From Dyella_A sp049445995 (lineage in GTDB: Bacteria; Pseudomonadota; Gammaproteobacteria; Xanthomonadales; Rhodanobacteraceae), in assembly GCF_049445995.1 (NCBI RefSeq), contig NZ_JBMSDZ010000002.1, positions 209,311-273,310 on the forward strand: a stretch of 64,000 nt of DNA, given 5' to 3'. The notes under the pieces are model-generated. The model did no database searches. It saw only the letters and a program-made list of their open reading frames with translations, and was not told the origin of the DNA. Positions 1-9,521 of the stretch are shown here, piece after piece. The first letter of the stretch is position 1; the number at the start of each line of letters is the position of its first letter. The translations under genes and the position numbers were made by a program.

Positions 1-2060
1 GCAACTTCGGCATCATGGCGCACATCGATGCCGGAAAGACCACGACCACCGAGCGCATCCTGTTCTACACCGGGGTGAGCCGCAAGATCGGTGAAGTGCA
101 CGATGGCGCAGCCACGATGGACTGGATGGAGCAGGAGCAGGAGCGGGGGATCACCATCACCTCCGCGGCGACCACGGCCTTCTGGAGGGGCATGGATCGT
201 TCGCTGCCCGAGCATCGCTTCAACATCATCGATACCCCCGGTCACGTCGACTTCACCATCGAGGTGGAGCGCTCCTTGCGCGTGCTCGATGGTGCCGTGT
301 TCGTGCTGTGTGCCGTTGGCGGCGTGCAATCGCAATCGGAGACGGTCTGGCGCCAGGCCAGCAAGTATTCGGTGCCGCGCCTGGCCTTCGTCAACAAGAT
401 GGACCGGACCGGCGCGGATTTCGACAAGGTCGTCGCGCAACTCAGGACGCGGCTCGGTGCCAACCCGGTGCCGATGCAGGTGCCGATCGGCGCCGAAGAC
501 GATTTCGAGGGTGTCGTCGACCTCGTCAAGATGAAGGCGATCTACTGGGACGATGAATCCCAGGGCATGAAGTTCGAATACCGGGACATTCCCGAGGACT
601 TGCTGGAGACCGCGCGCCGCGCGCGCTGCTTCATGATCGAGGCGGCAGCCGAGACCTCCGAGGCATTGATGGACAAGTACCTCGAGCAGGGCGAGCTGAG
701 CGAGGAGGAGGTGTTGGCCGGGCTGCGCGCAGGGGCGCTCGCCACTTCCCTGATTCCGGTGTTCTGCGGCTCGGCCTTCAGGAACAAGGGCGTGCAGGCA
801 CTGCTGGACGCGGTGATCCGGTTCCTGCCGTCGCCGGCCGATCGCCCTCCCGTGAAGGGCCTCGACGAGCGCGATCGCGAAGACTCGCGCACGGCCGCCG
901 ATGATCAGCCGTTCGCGGCGCTGGCCTTCAAGATCATGATCGATCCGACGGTCGGGGCGCTGACGTTTTTTCGCGTGTATTCCGGCACGCTCAACTCCGG
1001 CGACGCTGTTTACAACCCGGTGAGAGGGCGCAAGGAGCGGATCGGCCGCATCATGCAGATGCACGCCAACGAGCGCCACGAGATCCGCGAGGTCCGTGCC
1101 GGAGACATCGCCGCGGCGGTCGGGCTCAAGGACGTGACCACCGGCGACACGCTCTGCGCCAGCGATCACGTGATCACGCTTGAGCGAATGAGCTTCCCCG
1201 AGCCGGTCATTGCCATGGCGGTGGAACCGAAGACGGTGGCCGACCAGGAGCGGATGGGCGTCGCGCTCGGTCGCCTGGCGGCGGAGGATCCGTCTTTCCG
1301 GGTGCGTATCGACGAAGAGTCCGGACAGACCATCATCGCCGGCATGGGCGAGCTGCATCTGGATATTCTGGTCGACCGCATGCGTCGCGAGTTCCAGGTC
1401 GAGGCGAACGTCGGCAAGCCCCGGGTCGCCTATCGTGAAACGATTCGCAAGGCGGTTCGCCAGGAAGGCCGGTTCGTGCGCCAGTCCGGCGGCAAGGGCC
1501 AGTTCGGCCACGTGATCATCGAGATCCTTCCGCAGGAGCGTGGCAGAGGTTTCGAATTCGAGAATGCGCTGGTTGGCGGGGCAATTCCTAAGGAATACAT
1601 CCCGTCGATCGAGAAGGGTATCCAGGAGGCGATGGCCGTCGGCCCCCTCGCGGGGTTCCCGGTGGTCGATGTCAGGGTTCGGCTGGTCGACGGCTCGTAC
1701 CACGAGGTCGACTCCACCGATATGGCCTTCCGGATCGCCGGGTCGTTGGCGTTCAAGGAGGGCTTCGCCAAGGCCGGTCCGGTGCTGCTGGAGCCGGTGA
1801 TGCGCGTCGAGGTGGTCACGCCCGAGGAGCACATGGGCGATGTGATGGGCGACCTCAGCCGGCGCCGCGGCATGCTGCGGGGTTCCGGCGATGCCACGTC
1901 CGGCAAGGTGATCGATGCACTCGTGCCGCTGGGCGAGATGTTCGGGTATGCCACCAGCCTGCGTTCGCAGACTCAGGGGCGGGCCACCTACACCATGGAA
2001 TTCGATCACTACGCCGAGGTGCCGGCGTCGATTGCCGAGCAAGTCACCAAGAGGGTCTGA
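1..2060 (+). CDS. fusA: Elongation factor G, 5' end outside window
   Basis: GTPase that drives translocation of tRNA and mRNA on the ribosome. The window opens inside the gene: the reading frame is open from base 3 (NFGIM...), and the first ATG at 15 is internal, because EF-G normally has about 16 residues before AHIDAGKTT. The G1 motif AHIDAGKTT, G3 DTPGHVDF and G4 NKMDR are all visible, followed by the long domain II-V region to the C-terminus. The visible 681 residues plus the missing start match the usual length of about 700. It is followed by tuf, as in a str operon. Confidence 0.97.
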   Translation, partial: NFGIMAHIDAGKTTTTERILFYTGVSRKIGEVHDGAATMDWMEQEQERGITITSAATTAFWRGMDRSLPEHRFNIIDTPGHVDFTIEVERSLRVLDGAVFVLCAVGGVQSQSETVWRQASKYSVPRLAFVNKMDRTGADFDKVVAQLRTRLGANPVPMQVPIGAEDDFEGVVDLVKMKAIYWDDESQGMKFEYRDIPEDLLETARRARCFMIEAAAETSEALMDKYLEQGELSEEEVLAGLRAGALATSLIPVFCGSAFRNKGVQALLDAVIRFLPSPADRPPVKGLDERDREDSRTAADDQPFAALAFKIMIDPTVGALTFFRVYSGTLNSGDAVYNPVRGRKERIGRIMQMHANERHEIREVRAGDIAAAVGLKDVTTGDTLCASDHVITLERMSFPEPVIAMAVEPKTVADQERMGVALGRLAAEDPSFRVRIDEESGQTIIAGMGELHLDILVDRMRREFQVEANVGKPRVAYRETIRKAVRQEGRFVRQSGGKGQFGHVIIEILPQERGRGFEFENALVGGAIPKEYIPSIEKGIQEAMAVGPLAGFPVVDVRVRLVDGSYHEVDSTDMAFRIAGSLAFKEGFAKAGPVLLEPVMRVEVVTPEEHMGDVMGDLSRRRGMLRGSGDATSGKVIDALVPLGEMFGYATSLRSQTQGRATYTMEFDHYAEVPASIAEQVTKRV

Positions 2061-2076
2061 CAAGGCCAACTTTCGT

Positions 2077-2082
2077 TATAAT
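2077..2082 (+). promoter_or_regulatory. Candidate -10 box (TATAAT) upstream of tuf
   Basis: A consensus TATAAT lies in an AT-rich patch in the 52-base fusA-tuf gap, 30 bases before the tuf ATG. A TTGACA-like hexamer (CTGACA, 2057-2062) overlaps the fusA stop, but its spacing of 14 is too short. If this is a promoter, it relies on the -10 box. It would give tuf extra transcription beyond the str read-through. Confidence 0.4.
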
Positions 2083-2112
2083 TCCGGTTCTTTTTTTCCA
2101 GAGGTCAGAATC

Positions 2113-3303
<1,191 letters not shown>

Positions 3304-3315
3304 CCAGCCCGTTTC

Positions 3316-3339
3316 GGGGGGGGGGGGGGGGGGGGGGGG
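3316..3339. repeat. 24-base G homopolymer after tuf
   Basis: An uninterrupted run of 24 G lies 13 bases after the tuf stop codon. It is by far the longest homopolymer in the window. It may be a true slippery tract or a sequencing or assembly artefact; its exact length should not be trusted. Confidence 0.9.
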
Positions 3340-3374
3340 CCGCATCTGCGGGGCGCCGAGGGCGGTGCAGCACG

Positions 3375-3402
3375 ACGGCGGCCATCGCCGCCGTTGTGTT
3401 TT
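3375..3402 (+). terminator. Rho-independent terminator of tuf
   Basis: ACGGCGGC (3375-3382), loop CATC and GCCGCCGT (3387-3394) form an 8-bp perfect stem, extendable with a mismatch, followed by TGTGTTTTG. It separates the str transcript from the S10 operon. Confidence 0.6.
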
Positions 3403-3604
3403 GTGGCGGTGAGCGATCGGCAGGAAATTTTGCGCGTTGTGCTTTCCTTTCCGATCGAGGCTTGCTATGCTTGATGAGTTGTATGGATGACATGCCGCAA
3501 AACGGCGCGTCTCCCCACCGCGAAATGAGGCGCAGGATGTGCTTCGAATTCGCTGGCACGGATCGCCTGAGGCCATGACACCGATCATCAGGGCTCGCGC
3601 CTTG
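3403..3604. other. Non-coding stretch between tuf terminator and S10 promoter
   Basis: Part of the 479-base gap between tuf and rpsJ. A 60-codon open frame at 3396-3578 has no recognisable domain and no convincing ribosome site. I see no gene here. The functional elements of the gap are the G run, the terminator and the promoter listed separately. Confidence 0.6.
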
Positions 3605-3633
3605 TTGATCTTTGTTTTTACGCCTTTTATACT
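3605..3633 (+). promoter_or_regulatory. Sigma-70 type promoter of the S10 operon
   Basis: TTGATC (3605-3610), a 17-base spacer and TATACT (3628-3633) make a near-consensus promoter in an AT-rich patch. Transcription would start near 3640, leaving a leader of about 140 bases before rpsJ. The leader has a hairpin with arms CGGCAAG (3642-3648) and CTTGCCG (3661-3667). By analogy with the E. coli S10 leader it could be a site of feedback by L4, but that is not shown by the sequence. Confidence 0.7.
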
Positions 3634-3782
3634 TTCCTGCTCGGCAAGTCGGTTTACCGGCTTGCCGAACATTTTGGGCGGTCCGTGGTGACCGTCCCTG
3701 CAAGTGGCGACACGGGTTGTGCGGGGCGGTGAGAAGCCGTTCCGGATCACAGAAATTGTTCTTTAGACAACAGGACACGGTT

Positions 3783-4094
3783 ATGGCGAACCAGAAGATT
3801 CGCATTCGGCTCAAGGCGTACGATCACCGTCTGATCGACCGCTCGGCCAGCGAGATCGTCGAGACGGCCAAGCGCACCGGCGCGACGGTGCTCGGCCCGA
3901 TTCCGCTCCCGACCAAGATCGAGCGCTACACCATTCTGGTGTCGCCGCACGTCGACAAGGATGCACGCGACCAGTACGAGACCCGTACGCACAAGCGTGT
4001 ACTCGACATCGTTGACCCCAACGACAAGACCGTGGACGCGCTCATGAAGCTTGATCTCGCCGCTGGCGTCGATGTTCAGATCAAGCTCGGTTGA
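3783..4094 (+). CDS. rpsJ: 30S ribosomal protein S10
   Basis: First gene of the S10 operon. The product of 103 residues begins MANQKIRIRLKAYDHRL and matches the family length exactly. S10 lies in the head of the 30S subunit and, in other bacteria, also joins NusB in transcription antitermination. The open frame reads upstream to 3612, but the family start is the ATG at 3783. rplC follows 20 bases later. Confidence 0.98.
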   Translation: MANQKIRIRLKAYDHRLIDRSASEIVETAKRTGATVLGPIPLPTKIERYTILVSPHVDKDARDQYETRTHKRVLDIVDPNDKTVDALMKLDLAAGVDVQIKLG

Positions 4095-4114
4095 GCGATA
4101 GACAGGGCATTCTT

Positions 4115-4771
4115 ATGAATAGCGGGAAGATGAGTATCGGACTGGTTGGCCGCAAGTGCGGCATGAGCCGACTCTTCACTGAGGATGGCCGCTCGATTCC
4201 GGTGACGCTGATCGAAGCGACGCCGAACCGCGTGACCCAGGTGAAGACGGAAGAGAATGATGGCTACAGCGCTGTGCAGGTTGCGGCGGGCGTCAAGCGC
4301 GCCTCGCTGCTGACCCGGCCGCTGAAGGGGCACTACGCCAAGGCGAAGGTCGAGCCGGGTCGTGGCCTGTGGGAGTTCCGCGTGTCTGACGATGATCTCG
4401 GCAAGTACACCGTCGGCGCCGAGATCAAGGCGGACGACATCTTCGCCGCCGGGCAGATCGTCGACGTAGCCGGCGTATCGAAGGGCAAGGGCTTCCAGGG
4501 CACGATCAAGCGCTGGAACTTCAAGATGGGCGACGCGACCCACGGCAACTCGCTGTCGCATCGCGCGCCGGGTTCGATCGGCCAGCGCCAAACCCCGGGC
4601 CGCGTGTTCCCGGGCAAGAAGATGTCCGGCCACATGGGTGCGGTCAACCGCACGCAGCAGGGGCTGGAAGTGGTCAGGGTCGACGCCGAGCGTCACCTGA
4701 TCGCGGTGAAGGGCGCGGTGCCGGGTGCAACCGGCGGCGACGTCGTCATCCGTCCGACCACCAAGGGTTGA
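4115..4771 (+). CDS. rplC: 50S ribosomal protein L3
   Basis: Large-subunit assembly protein that reaches the peptidyl-transferase centre. Two ATGs are possible, 4115 and 4130. I chose 4115 because an AGGG motif lies about 8 bases upstream, while the purine-rich stretch before 4130 directly touches that ATG. This gives 218 residues. A TTG at 4091 is also in frame but lies over the rpsJ stop. The body (SIGLVGRKCGMSR..., FTEDGRSIPVTLIEA) is typical L3. Confidence 0.96.
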   Translation: MNSGKMSIGLVGRKCGMSRLFTEDGRSIPVTLIEATPNRVTQVKTEENDGYSAVQVAAGVKRASLLTRPLKGHYAKAKVEPGRGLWEFRVSDDDLGKYTVGAEIKADDIFAAGQIVDVAGVSKGKGFQGTIKRWNFKMGDATHGNSLSHRAPGSIGQRQTPGRVFPGKKMSGHMGAVNRTQQGLEVVRVDAERHLIAVKGAVPGATGGDVVIRPTTKG

Positions 4772-4782
4772 GGAGAGACGCC

Positions 4783-5400
4783 ATGGAACTGAATGTCATT
4801 GGCGCAACATCGCCTGACAATGCCGCGCTCAGCGTATCGGACGAAGTGTTCGGCGGCGAGTACAAGCAGGCCCTGGTCCACCAGGTGGTCGTCGCCTACC
4901 AGGCTGGCGGTCGCGCGGGCACCAAGGCGCAGCTGTCGCGCGGTGAGATGTCCGGCACCACCAAGAAGTTCAAGAAGCAGAAGGGCGGCGGCGCCCGTCA
5001 CGGCGACTACCGCGCCCCGATCTTCGTCGGCGGCGGCGTGACGTTTGCCGCCAAGCCGCGCAGCTTCGAGCAGAAAGTCAACCGCAAGGCCTATCGCGTG
5101 GCCATCCGTTCGATCCTGGCCGAGCTCAATCGTGCCGATCGCCTGAAAGTGGTCGAAGGGTTCGGCATCGACAGTCCGAAAACCACCGCCATGGTGGCCA
5201 GGCTGGCCGAACTGCAGGTGTCCGGCCGCGTCCTGCTGGTGTCCGAGGATGCGAACGAGGCGCTGTTCCTGGCCGCGCGGAATATCCCCTATGTCCACGT
5301 CGTGGACGTGCTGGCGCTCAATCCGGTCAGTCTGGTCGGTTCCGACTACGTGGTCATGACCGTCGACGCTGTGAAGAAGATCGAGGAGTGGCTGGCATGA
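4783..5400 (+). CDS. rplD: 50S ribosomal protein L4
   Basis: Lines the peptide exit tunnel; in E. coli it also represses its own S10 operon. The 205-residue product starts MELNVIGATSPDN at an ATG with GAGGAGAG just upstream. The conserved basic loop around KKFKKQKGGGARHGDYRAP is present. Its stop overlaps the rplW start (ATGA), which suggests translational coupling. Confidence 0.97.
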   Translation: MELNVIGATSPDNAALSVSDEVFGGEYKQALVHQVVVAYQAGGRAGTKAQLSRGEMSGTTKKFKKQKGGGARHGDYRAPIFVGGGVTFAAKPRSFEQKVNRKAYRVAIRSILAELNRADRLKVVEGFGIDSPKTTAMVARLAELQVSGRVLLVSEDANEALFLAARNIPYVHVVDVLALNPVSLVGSDYVVMTVDAVKKIEEWLA

Positions 5401-5690
5401 GCAACGAACGCATTCTCAACACGCTGCGTGCTCCGCACATCTCCGAGAAGGCCGCGCGCCTCGCCGAGAACAGCCAGTACGTATTTGTCGTCGCCCCCGA
5501 GGCAACCAAGGCCGATGTCCGTGCCGCCGTGGAGCAGATGTTCGACGTCAAGGTCGAGCAGGTGAACCTCGTCAACGCCAAGGGCAAGGTCAAGTCCTTC
5601 CGTTTCCGCACTGGCAGCCGCCAGGGCAAGCGCAAGGCCTATGTGCGCCTCGCCGATGGTCAGACCATCGACGTGTCGGCCAAGGCCTGA
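5397..5690 (+). CDS. rplW: 50S ribosomal protein L23
   Basis: Protein at the tunnel exit, docking site for trigger factor and SRP. The 97-residue product begins MSNERILNTLRAPHISEKAA. The ATG at 5397 overlaps the rplD stop by four bases. The frame could start nine bases earlier, but the coupled ATG is the natural choice. Confidence 0.97.
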   Translation: MSNERILNTLRAPHISEKAARLAENSQYVFVVAPEATKADVRAAVEQMFDVKVEQVNLVNAKGKVKSFRFRTGSRQGKRKAYVRLADGQTIDVSAKA

Positions 5691-5707
5691 GCCAGGAGTT
5701 CTGTGAG

Positions 5708-6529
5708 ATGGCACTAATTACGCACAAGCCGACCTCGCCCGGGCGCCGCGACGCAGTCAGCGTCCGCACCGAGGGTCTGCACAAGGGCGAGCCCTACGCG
5801 CCGCTGACCGAGTCGCAGTCCAAGACGGGTGGTCGCAACCATTACGGTCGCATCACCACGCGTCATCGCGGCGGCGGTCACAAGCAGCATTACCGCATCA
5901 TCGACTTCAAGCGTGACAAGGAAGGCATTGCCGGCCTCGTCGAGCGCATCGAGTACGATCCGAACCGCACCGCGCACATCGCGCTGCTGTGCTACGCCGA
6001 TGGTGAGCGTCGCTATATCATCGCGCCCAAGGGTGTGGCGGTGGGCGATCGCCTGGTTTCCGGTTCGGATTCGCCGATCAAGGCCGGGAACTGCCTGCCC
6101 CTGCGCAACATCCCGGTCGGCTCGACCATCCACTGCATCGAGATGAAGGCAGGCAAGGGCGCGCAAATCGCCCGCAGCGCCGGCGCCTCCGTGCAGCTGG
6201 TGGCCCGCGAGTCCGGCTACGCCACGCTGCGCCTGCGCTCCGGCGAGATGCGCCGTGTGCCGGTCGACTGCCGCGCCACCATCGGCGAGGTCGGCAACTC
6301 CGAGCACAGCCTGAAGAAGCTCGGCAAGGCCGGCGCCAAGCGCTGGAAGGGTATCCGCCCGACCGTGCGCGGCGTGGTGATGAACCCGGTCGACCATCCG
6401 CACGGTGGCGGCGAGGGCAAGACTTCTGGTGGTCGTCATCCGGTCAGCCCGTGGGGCACGCCGGCCAAGGGCTACAAGACCCGCAACAACAAGCGCACGC
6501 AGCAGTTCATCGTGCGTCGTCGCAAGTAA
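5708..6529 (+). CDS. rplB: 50S ribosomal protein L2
   Basis: Highly conserved protein needed for subunit joining and peptidyl transfer. The product has 273 residues with the signature GRITTRHRGGGHKQHYR near residue 50 and the C-terminal MNPVDHPHGGGEGK loop holding the functionally important histidine. The CAGGAG ribosome site is 9-10 bases before the ATG. Confidence 0.98.
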   Translation: MALITHKPTSPGRRDAVSVRTEGLHKGEPYAPLTESQSKTGGRNHYGRITTRHRGGGHKQHYRIIDFKRDKEGIAGLVERIEYDPNRTAHIALLCYADGERRYIIAPKGVAVGDRLVSGSDSPIKAGNCLPLRNIPVGSTIHCIEMKAGKGAQIARSAGASVQLVARESGYATLRLRSGEMRRVPVDCRATIGEVGNSEHSLKKLGKAGAKRWKGIRPTVRGVVMNPVDHPHGGGEGKTSGGRHPVSPWGTPAKGYKTRNNKRTQQFIVRRRK

Positions 6530-6541
6530 CAGGAAGCCGTC

Positions 6542-6814
6542 ATGCCGCGTTCTCTGAAGAAAGGTCCGTTCGTCGACCTTCACCTTGTCAAGAAGGTGGA
6601 AGCTGCGGTTTCCGCCAACAACAAGCGCCCGATCAAGACCTGGTCGCGTCGCTCGATGATCCTGCCGGAAATGGTCGGCCTGACCATCGCCATCCACAAC
6701 GGTCGCCAGCACGTGCCGGTGCTCGTCAACGAGAACATGGTCGGGCACAAGCTCGGCGAGTTCGCGGTGACCCGCACTTTCAAGGGCCATGGCGGCGACA
6801 AGAAGGGCAAGTGA
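6542..6814 (+). CDS. rpsS: 30S ribosomal protein S19
   Basis: Head protein of the 30S subunit, forming a complex with S13 next to the A-site tRNA. The 90 residues begin MPRSLKKGPFVDLHLVKKV, as usual for the family. Its TGA stop shares one base with the ATG of rplV (TGATG). Confidence 0.97.
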   Translation: MPRSLKKGPFVDLHLVKKVEAAVSANNKRPIKTWSRRSMILPEMVGLTIAIHNGRQHVPVLVNENMVGHKLGEFAVTRTFKGHGGDKKGK

Positions 6815-7149
6815 TGAGCACTGAAGCCAAAGCGATCCTGCGCAGCGCCCGCATCTCGGCGCAGAAGGCACGCCTGGTGGCTGACCTGGTCCGCGGTCTC
6901 CCCGTGGGTCGCGCCAGCGACGTGCTGCAGTTCACCAACAAGAAGGCTGCGACCCTTGTCCGCAAGGTGCTGCTGTCGGCCGTCGCCAATGCCGAGAACA
7001 ACCTTGGTGCTGACGTCGACGAACTGAAGGTCTCGCGCATCTTCGTGGACGAAGGTCCGGCGATGAAGCGCATGTACGCCCGCGCCAAAGGCCGCGGCTC
7101 GCGCATCCTGAAGCGCACCAGCCACATCACTGTGGTCGTTGGCAACTGA
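6814..7149 (+). CDS. rplV: 50S ribosomal protein L22
   Basis: Contacts all 23S rRNA domains; its beta-hairpin lines the exit tunnel and is where macrolide-resistance changes arise in other species. The 111-residue product runs from MSTEAKAILRSARISAQKAR to TSHITVVVGN. The start overlaps the rpsS stop by one base. Confidence 0.97.
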   Translation: MSTEAKAILRSARISAQKARLVADLVRGLPVGRASDVLQFTNKKAATLVRKVLLSAVANAENNLGADVDELKVSRIFVDEGPAMKRMYARAKGRGSRILKRTSHITVVVGN

Positions 7150-7164
7150 CTGAGGGTATAGACG

Positions 7165-7914
7165 ATGGGTCATAAAGTTCATCCCACCGGTATCCGCCTC
7201 GGCATCGCCAAGGACTGGAATTCGAAGTGGTACGCAAACAAGGCCGACTACGCCAAGTATCTGGTCGCCGACCTCAAGGTCCGCGACATGCTTCGCAAGA
7301 AGCTGGCGCAGGCCGGCATTTCGAAGATCCAGATCGAGCGTCCGGCCAAGACCGCCCGCGTGACGATCCACAGCGCCCGTCCAGGCGTGGTGATCGGCAA
7401 GAAGGGCGAGGACATCGAGAAGCTGCGCAAGGAAGTCAGCCAGATGATGGGCGTTCCGACGCACATCAATGTGAACGAAGTCCGCAAGCCGGAACTCGAC
7501 GCGCAGTTGGTGGCCGAGTCGATCGCACAGCAGCTCGAGCGCCGCATCATGTTCCGTCGTGCGATGAAGCGCGCGGTGGGCAACGCGATGCGCCTCGGTG
7601 CCCTGGGCGTGAAGATCAACGTGTCGGGCCGTCTGAACGGTGCCGAGATCGCCCGCTCCGAGTGGAGCCGCGAAGGTCGCGTGCCGCTGCATACGCTGCG
7701 CGCGGACATCGACTACGGCACCGCCGAGGCGAAGACCACTTACGGCATCATCGGCATCAAGGTGTGGATCTACAAGGGCGAAGTCTTCGACATGGCGCAG
7801 ATCGGCCAGGAGTCGAAGGAAGAGCAGTCGCAGCCGCGCCGCGAAAGTGGCGAGGGTCGTCGTGAGCCACGTCGCGAGGCCGGTGACGGCCGTCGCGAGC
7901 GGTCGGCGAAGTAA
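7165..7914 (+). CDS. rpsC: 30S ribosomal protein S3 with RRE-rich tail
   Basis: Forms part of the mRNA entry channel and the ribosomal helicase. The KH domain (VVIGKKGEDIEKLRKEV, near residues 75-91) and the C-terminal domain are normal. At 249 residues it is longer than the 233-residue E. coli protein. The extra C-terminal tail, from about residue 214, is charged and repetitive with repeated RRE units (PRRESGEGRREPRRE and on). The tail is probably disordered and can bind RNA, but no role is proven. Confidence 0.97.
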   Translation: MGHKVHPTGIRLGIAKDWNSKWYANKADYAKYLVADLKVRDMLRKKLAQAGISKIQIERPAKTARVTIHSARPGVVIGKKGEDIEKLRKEVSQMMGVPTHINVNEVRKPELDAQLVAESIAQQLERRIMFRRAMKRAVGNAMRLGALGVKINVSGRLNGAEIARSEWSREGRVPLHTLRADIDYGTAEAKTTYGIIGIKVWIYKGEVFDMAQIGQESKEEQSQPRRESGEGRREPRREAGDGRRERSAK

Positions 7915-7925
7915 GGAGAGTTGCC

Positions 7926-8339
7926 ATGCTGCAACCCAAGCGAACCAAATTCCGCAAGCAGTTCAAGGGCCGCAACGACGGTCTGGCCTTCAGCTCCAAC
8001 CTCGTGAGTTTCGGCGAGTACGGCCTGAAGGCGACCACCCACGGTGCGCTGACGGCCCGTCAGATCGAGGCGGCCCGTCGTTGCATCACGCGTTTCGTGA
8101 AGCGCGGCGGCAAGCTGTGGATCCGCGTGTTCCCGGACAAGCCGATCACCAAGAAGCCGATCGAAGTGCGTATGGGTGCGGGCAAGGGCGGCGTCGAGTT
8201 CTGGGTCGCACCGATCCAGCCCGGTCGCATGCTCTATGAAATCGAGGGTGTCGACGAGCCGACGGCGCGCGAGGCGTTCCGCCTGGCCGCCGCCAAGCTC
8301 TCGGTGCAGACCCAGTTCGTCAGCCGGGCGGTGATGTGA
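7926..8339 (+). CDS. rplP: 50S ribosomal protein L16
   Basis: Binds near the A-site tRNA elbow and helps position it. The 137-residue product begins MLQPKRTKFRKQFKGRN, as in all L16 proteins. The stop TGA shares one base with the rpmC ATG. Confidence 0.98.
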   Translation: MLQPKRTKFRKQFKGRNDGLAFSSNLVSFGEYGLKATTHGALTARQIEAARRCITRFVKRGGKLWIRVFPDKPITKKPIEVRMGAGKGGVEFWVAPIQPGRMLYEIEGVDEPTAREAFRLAAAKLSVQTQFVSRAVM

Positions 8340-8524
8340 TGGCCATCAAAGAGATCAACAACAAGTCGGTCGAAGAGCTGAACCAGCATCTGCTGGACCT
8401 TCGCAAGGAGCAGTTCAATCTGCGCATGCAGAAGGGCACCGGCCAGCTCATCCAGCCGCACCAGCTGCGCCGCGTTCGGCGCGACATCGCCCGCACGAAG
8501 TTCGTGCTCGGCGGCAAGAAGTAA
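8339..8524 (+). CDS. rpmC: 50S ribosomal protein L29
   Basis: Small helical protein beside L23 at the tunnel exit. The ATG at 8339 overlaps the rplP stop by one base and gives 61 residues (MAIKEINNKSVEEL...). A GTG three bases upstream would add one residue, but the ATG fits the family. Confidence 0.96.
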   Translation: MAIKEINNKSVEELNQHLLDLRKEQFNLRMQKGTGQLIQPHQLRRVRRDIARTKFVLGGKK

Positions 8525-8536
8525 GGGACGGCGGAC

Positions 8537-8797
8537 ATGAGCGACAATCAGAAACAGGCACGCACCCTGCAGGGGCGCGTGGTCAGCAACAAGATGGACA
8601 AGACGGTCACGGTGCTGGTCGAGCGCCAGGTGCAGCACGGCCTGCTCGGCAAGATCATCCGCCGCTCCACCAAGCTTCATGCCCAGGACGACCTGGGTGC
8701 GAATGAGGGCGACGTGGTGCGCATCGCGGAATGCCGCCCGCTGTCCAAGACCAAACACCACCGCGTGGTGGAAATCCTCATGCGCGCCAACGTCTAA
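8537..8797 (+). CDS. rpsQ: 30S ribosomal protein S17
   Basis: OB-fold protein binding the 5' domain of 16S rRNA. The 86 residues contain the family core GRVVSNKMDKTVTVLVERQ. The start is the ATG at 8537 after a GGGACGG purine stretch. It stands between rpmC and rplN as in the standard S10-spc junction. Confidence 0.97.
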   Translation: MSDNQKQARTLQGRVVSNKMDKTVTVLVERQVQHGLLGKIIRRSTKLHAQDDLGANEGDVVRIAECRPLSKTKHHRVVEILMRANV

Positions 8798-8812
8798 GGG
8801 GAGGGTGCAGAC

Positions 8813-9181
8813 ATGATCCAGATGCAAAGCACGCTTTCCGCAGCGGACAACAGCGGTGCCAAGGAACTGATGTGCATCAAGGTACTCGGCGGCTCCAAGC
8901 GTCGTTACGCCGCGATCGGTGATGTGATCAAGGTCACCGTGAAGGATGCCATCCCGCGCGGCAAGGTGAAGAAGGGCGAGGTGTACAACGCCGTGGTCGT
9001 GCGTACCGCCAAGGGTGTGCGTCGTCCCGACGGTTCGCTGATCCGTTTCGACGGCAACGCGGCTGTCCTCCTCAACAACAAGCTCGAGCCGATCGGCACC
9101 CGTATTTTCGGGCCGGTCACCCGCGAGCTGCGCAGCGAGAAGTTCATGAAGATCGTCTCGCTCGCGCCCGAAGTGCTCTGA
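8813..9181 (+). CDS. rplN: 50S ribosomal protein L14
   Basis: First gene of the spc block. The product is 122 residues, MIQMQSTLSAADNSGAKEL to SLAPEVL, the invariant family length. It sits at the subunit interface. Only 15 bases separate it from rpsQ and I see no promoter there, so S10 and spc are probably cotranscribed here. Confidence 0.98.
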   Translation: MIQMQSTLSAADNSGAKELMCIKVLGGSKRRYAAIGDVIKVTVKDAIPRGKVKKGEVYNAVVVRTAKGVRRPDGSLIRFDGNAAVLLNNKLEPIGTRIFGPVTRELRSEKFMKIVSLAPEVL

Positions 9182-9195
9182 GCGGAGTAATAACC

Positions 9196-9510
9196 ATGAA
9201 CCGTATCCGCAAGGGTGATCAGGTCCTCGTGATCACCGGCAAGAACAAGGGCCAGCGTGGCGATGTGCTGCGCGTCGATGGCGACCGCGTCTTCGTCGCC
9301 AACGTGAATCTGGTCAAGCGCCATACCAAGGCGAATCCGCAGGCCAACCAGCCCGGCGGTATCGTCGAGCGTGAGGCCTCGATCCATCTCTCCAATGTGC
9401 AGCTGTTCAACCCCGCCACGAACAAGGGTGAACGCGTCGGCACCAAGACGCTCGAAGATGGGCGCAAGGTCCGCGTGTTCCGTTCGTCTGGCGAGGTCGT
9501 GGACGCGTAA
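9196..9510 (+). CDS. rplX: 50S ribosomal protein L24
   Basis: Assembly initiator of the large subunit. The product is 104 residues with the KOW motif near the N-terminus (KGDQVLVITGKNKGQRGDV). The ATG follows AGCGGAG. It is in the usual place between L14 and L5. Confidence 0.97.
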   Translation: MNRIRKGDQVLVITGKNKGQRGDVLRVDGDRVFVANVNLVKRHTKANPQANQPGGIVEREASIHLSNVQLFNPATNKGERVGTKTLEDGRKVRVFRSSGEVVDA

Positions 9511-9521
9511 GGAACACGATC

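Noticed and set aside
3396..3578. 60-codon frame between tuf and rpsJ
   Set aside because: No ribosome site, no family, and it lies between a terminator and a promoter.
4091..4114. TTG start for rplC overlapping the rpsJ stop
   Set aside because: The ATG at 4115 has the better ribosome site and gives the usual length.
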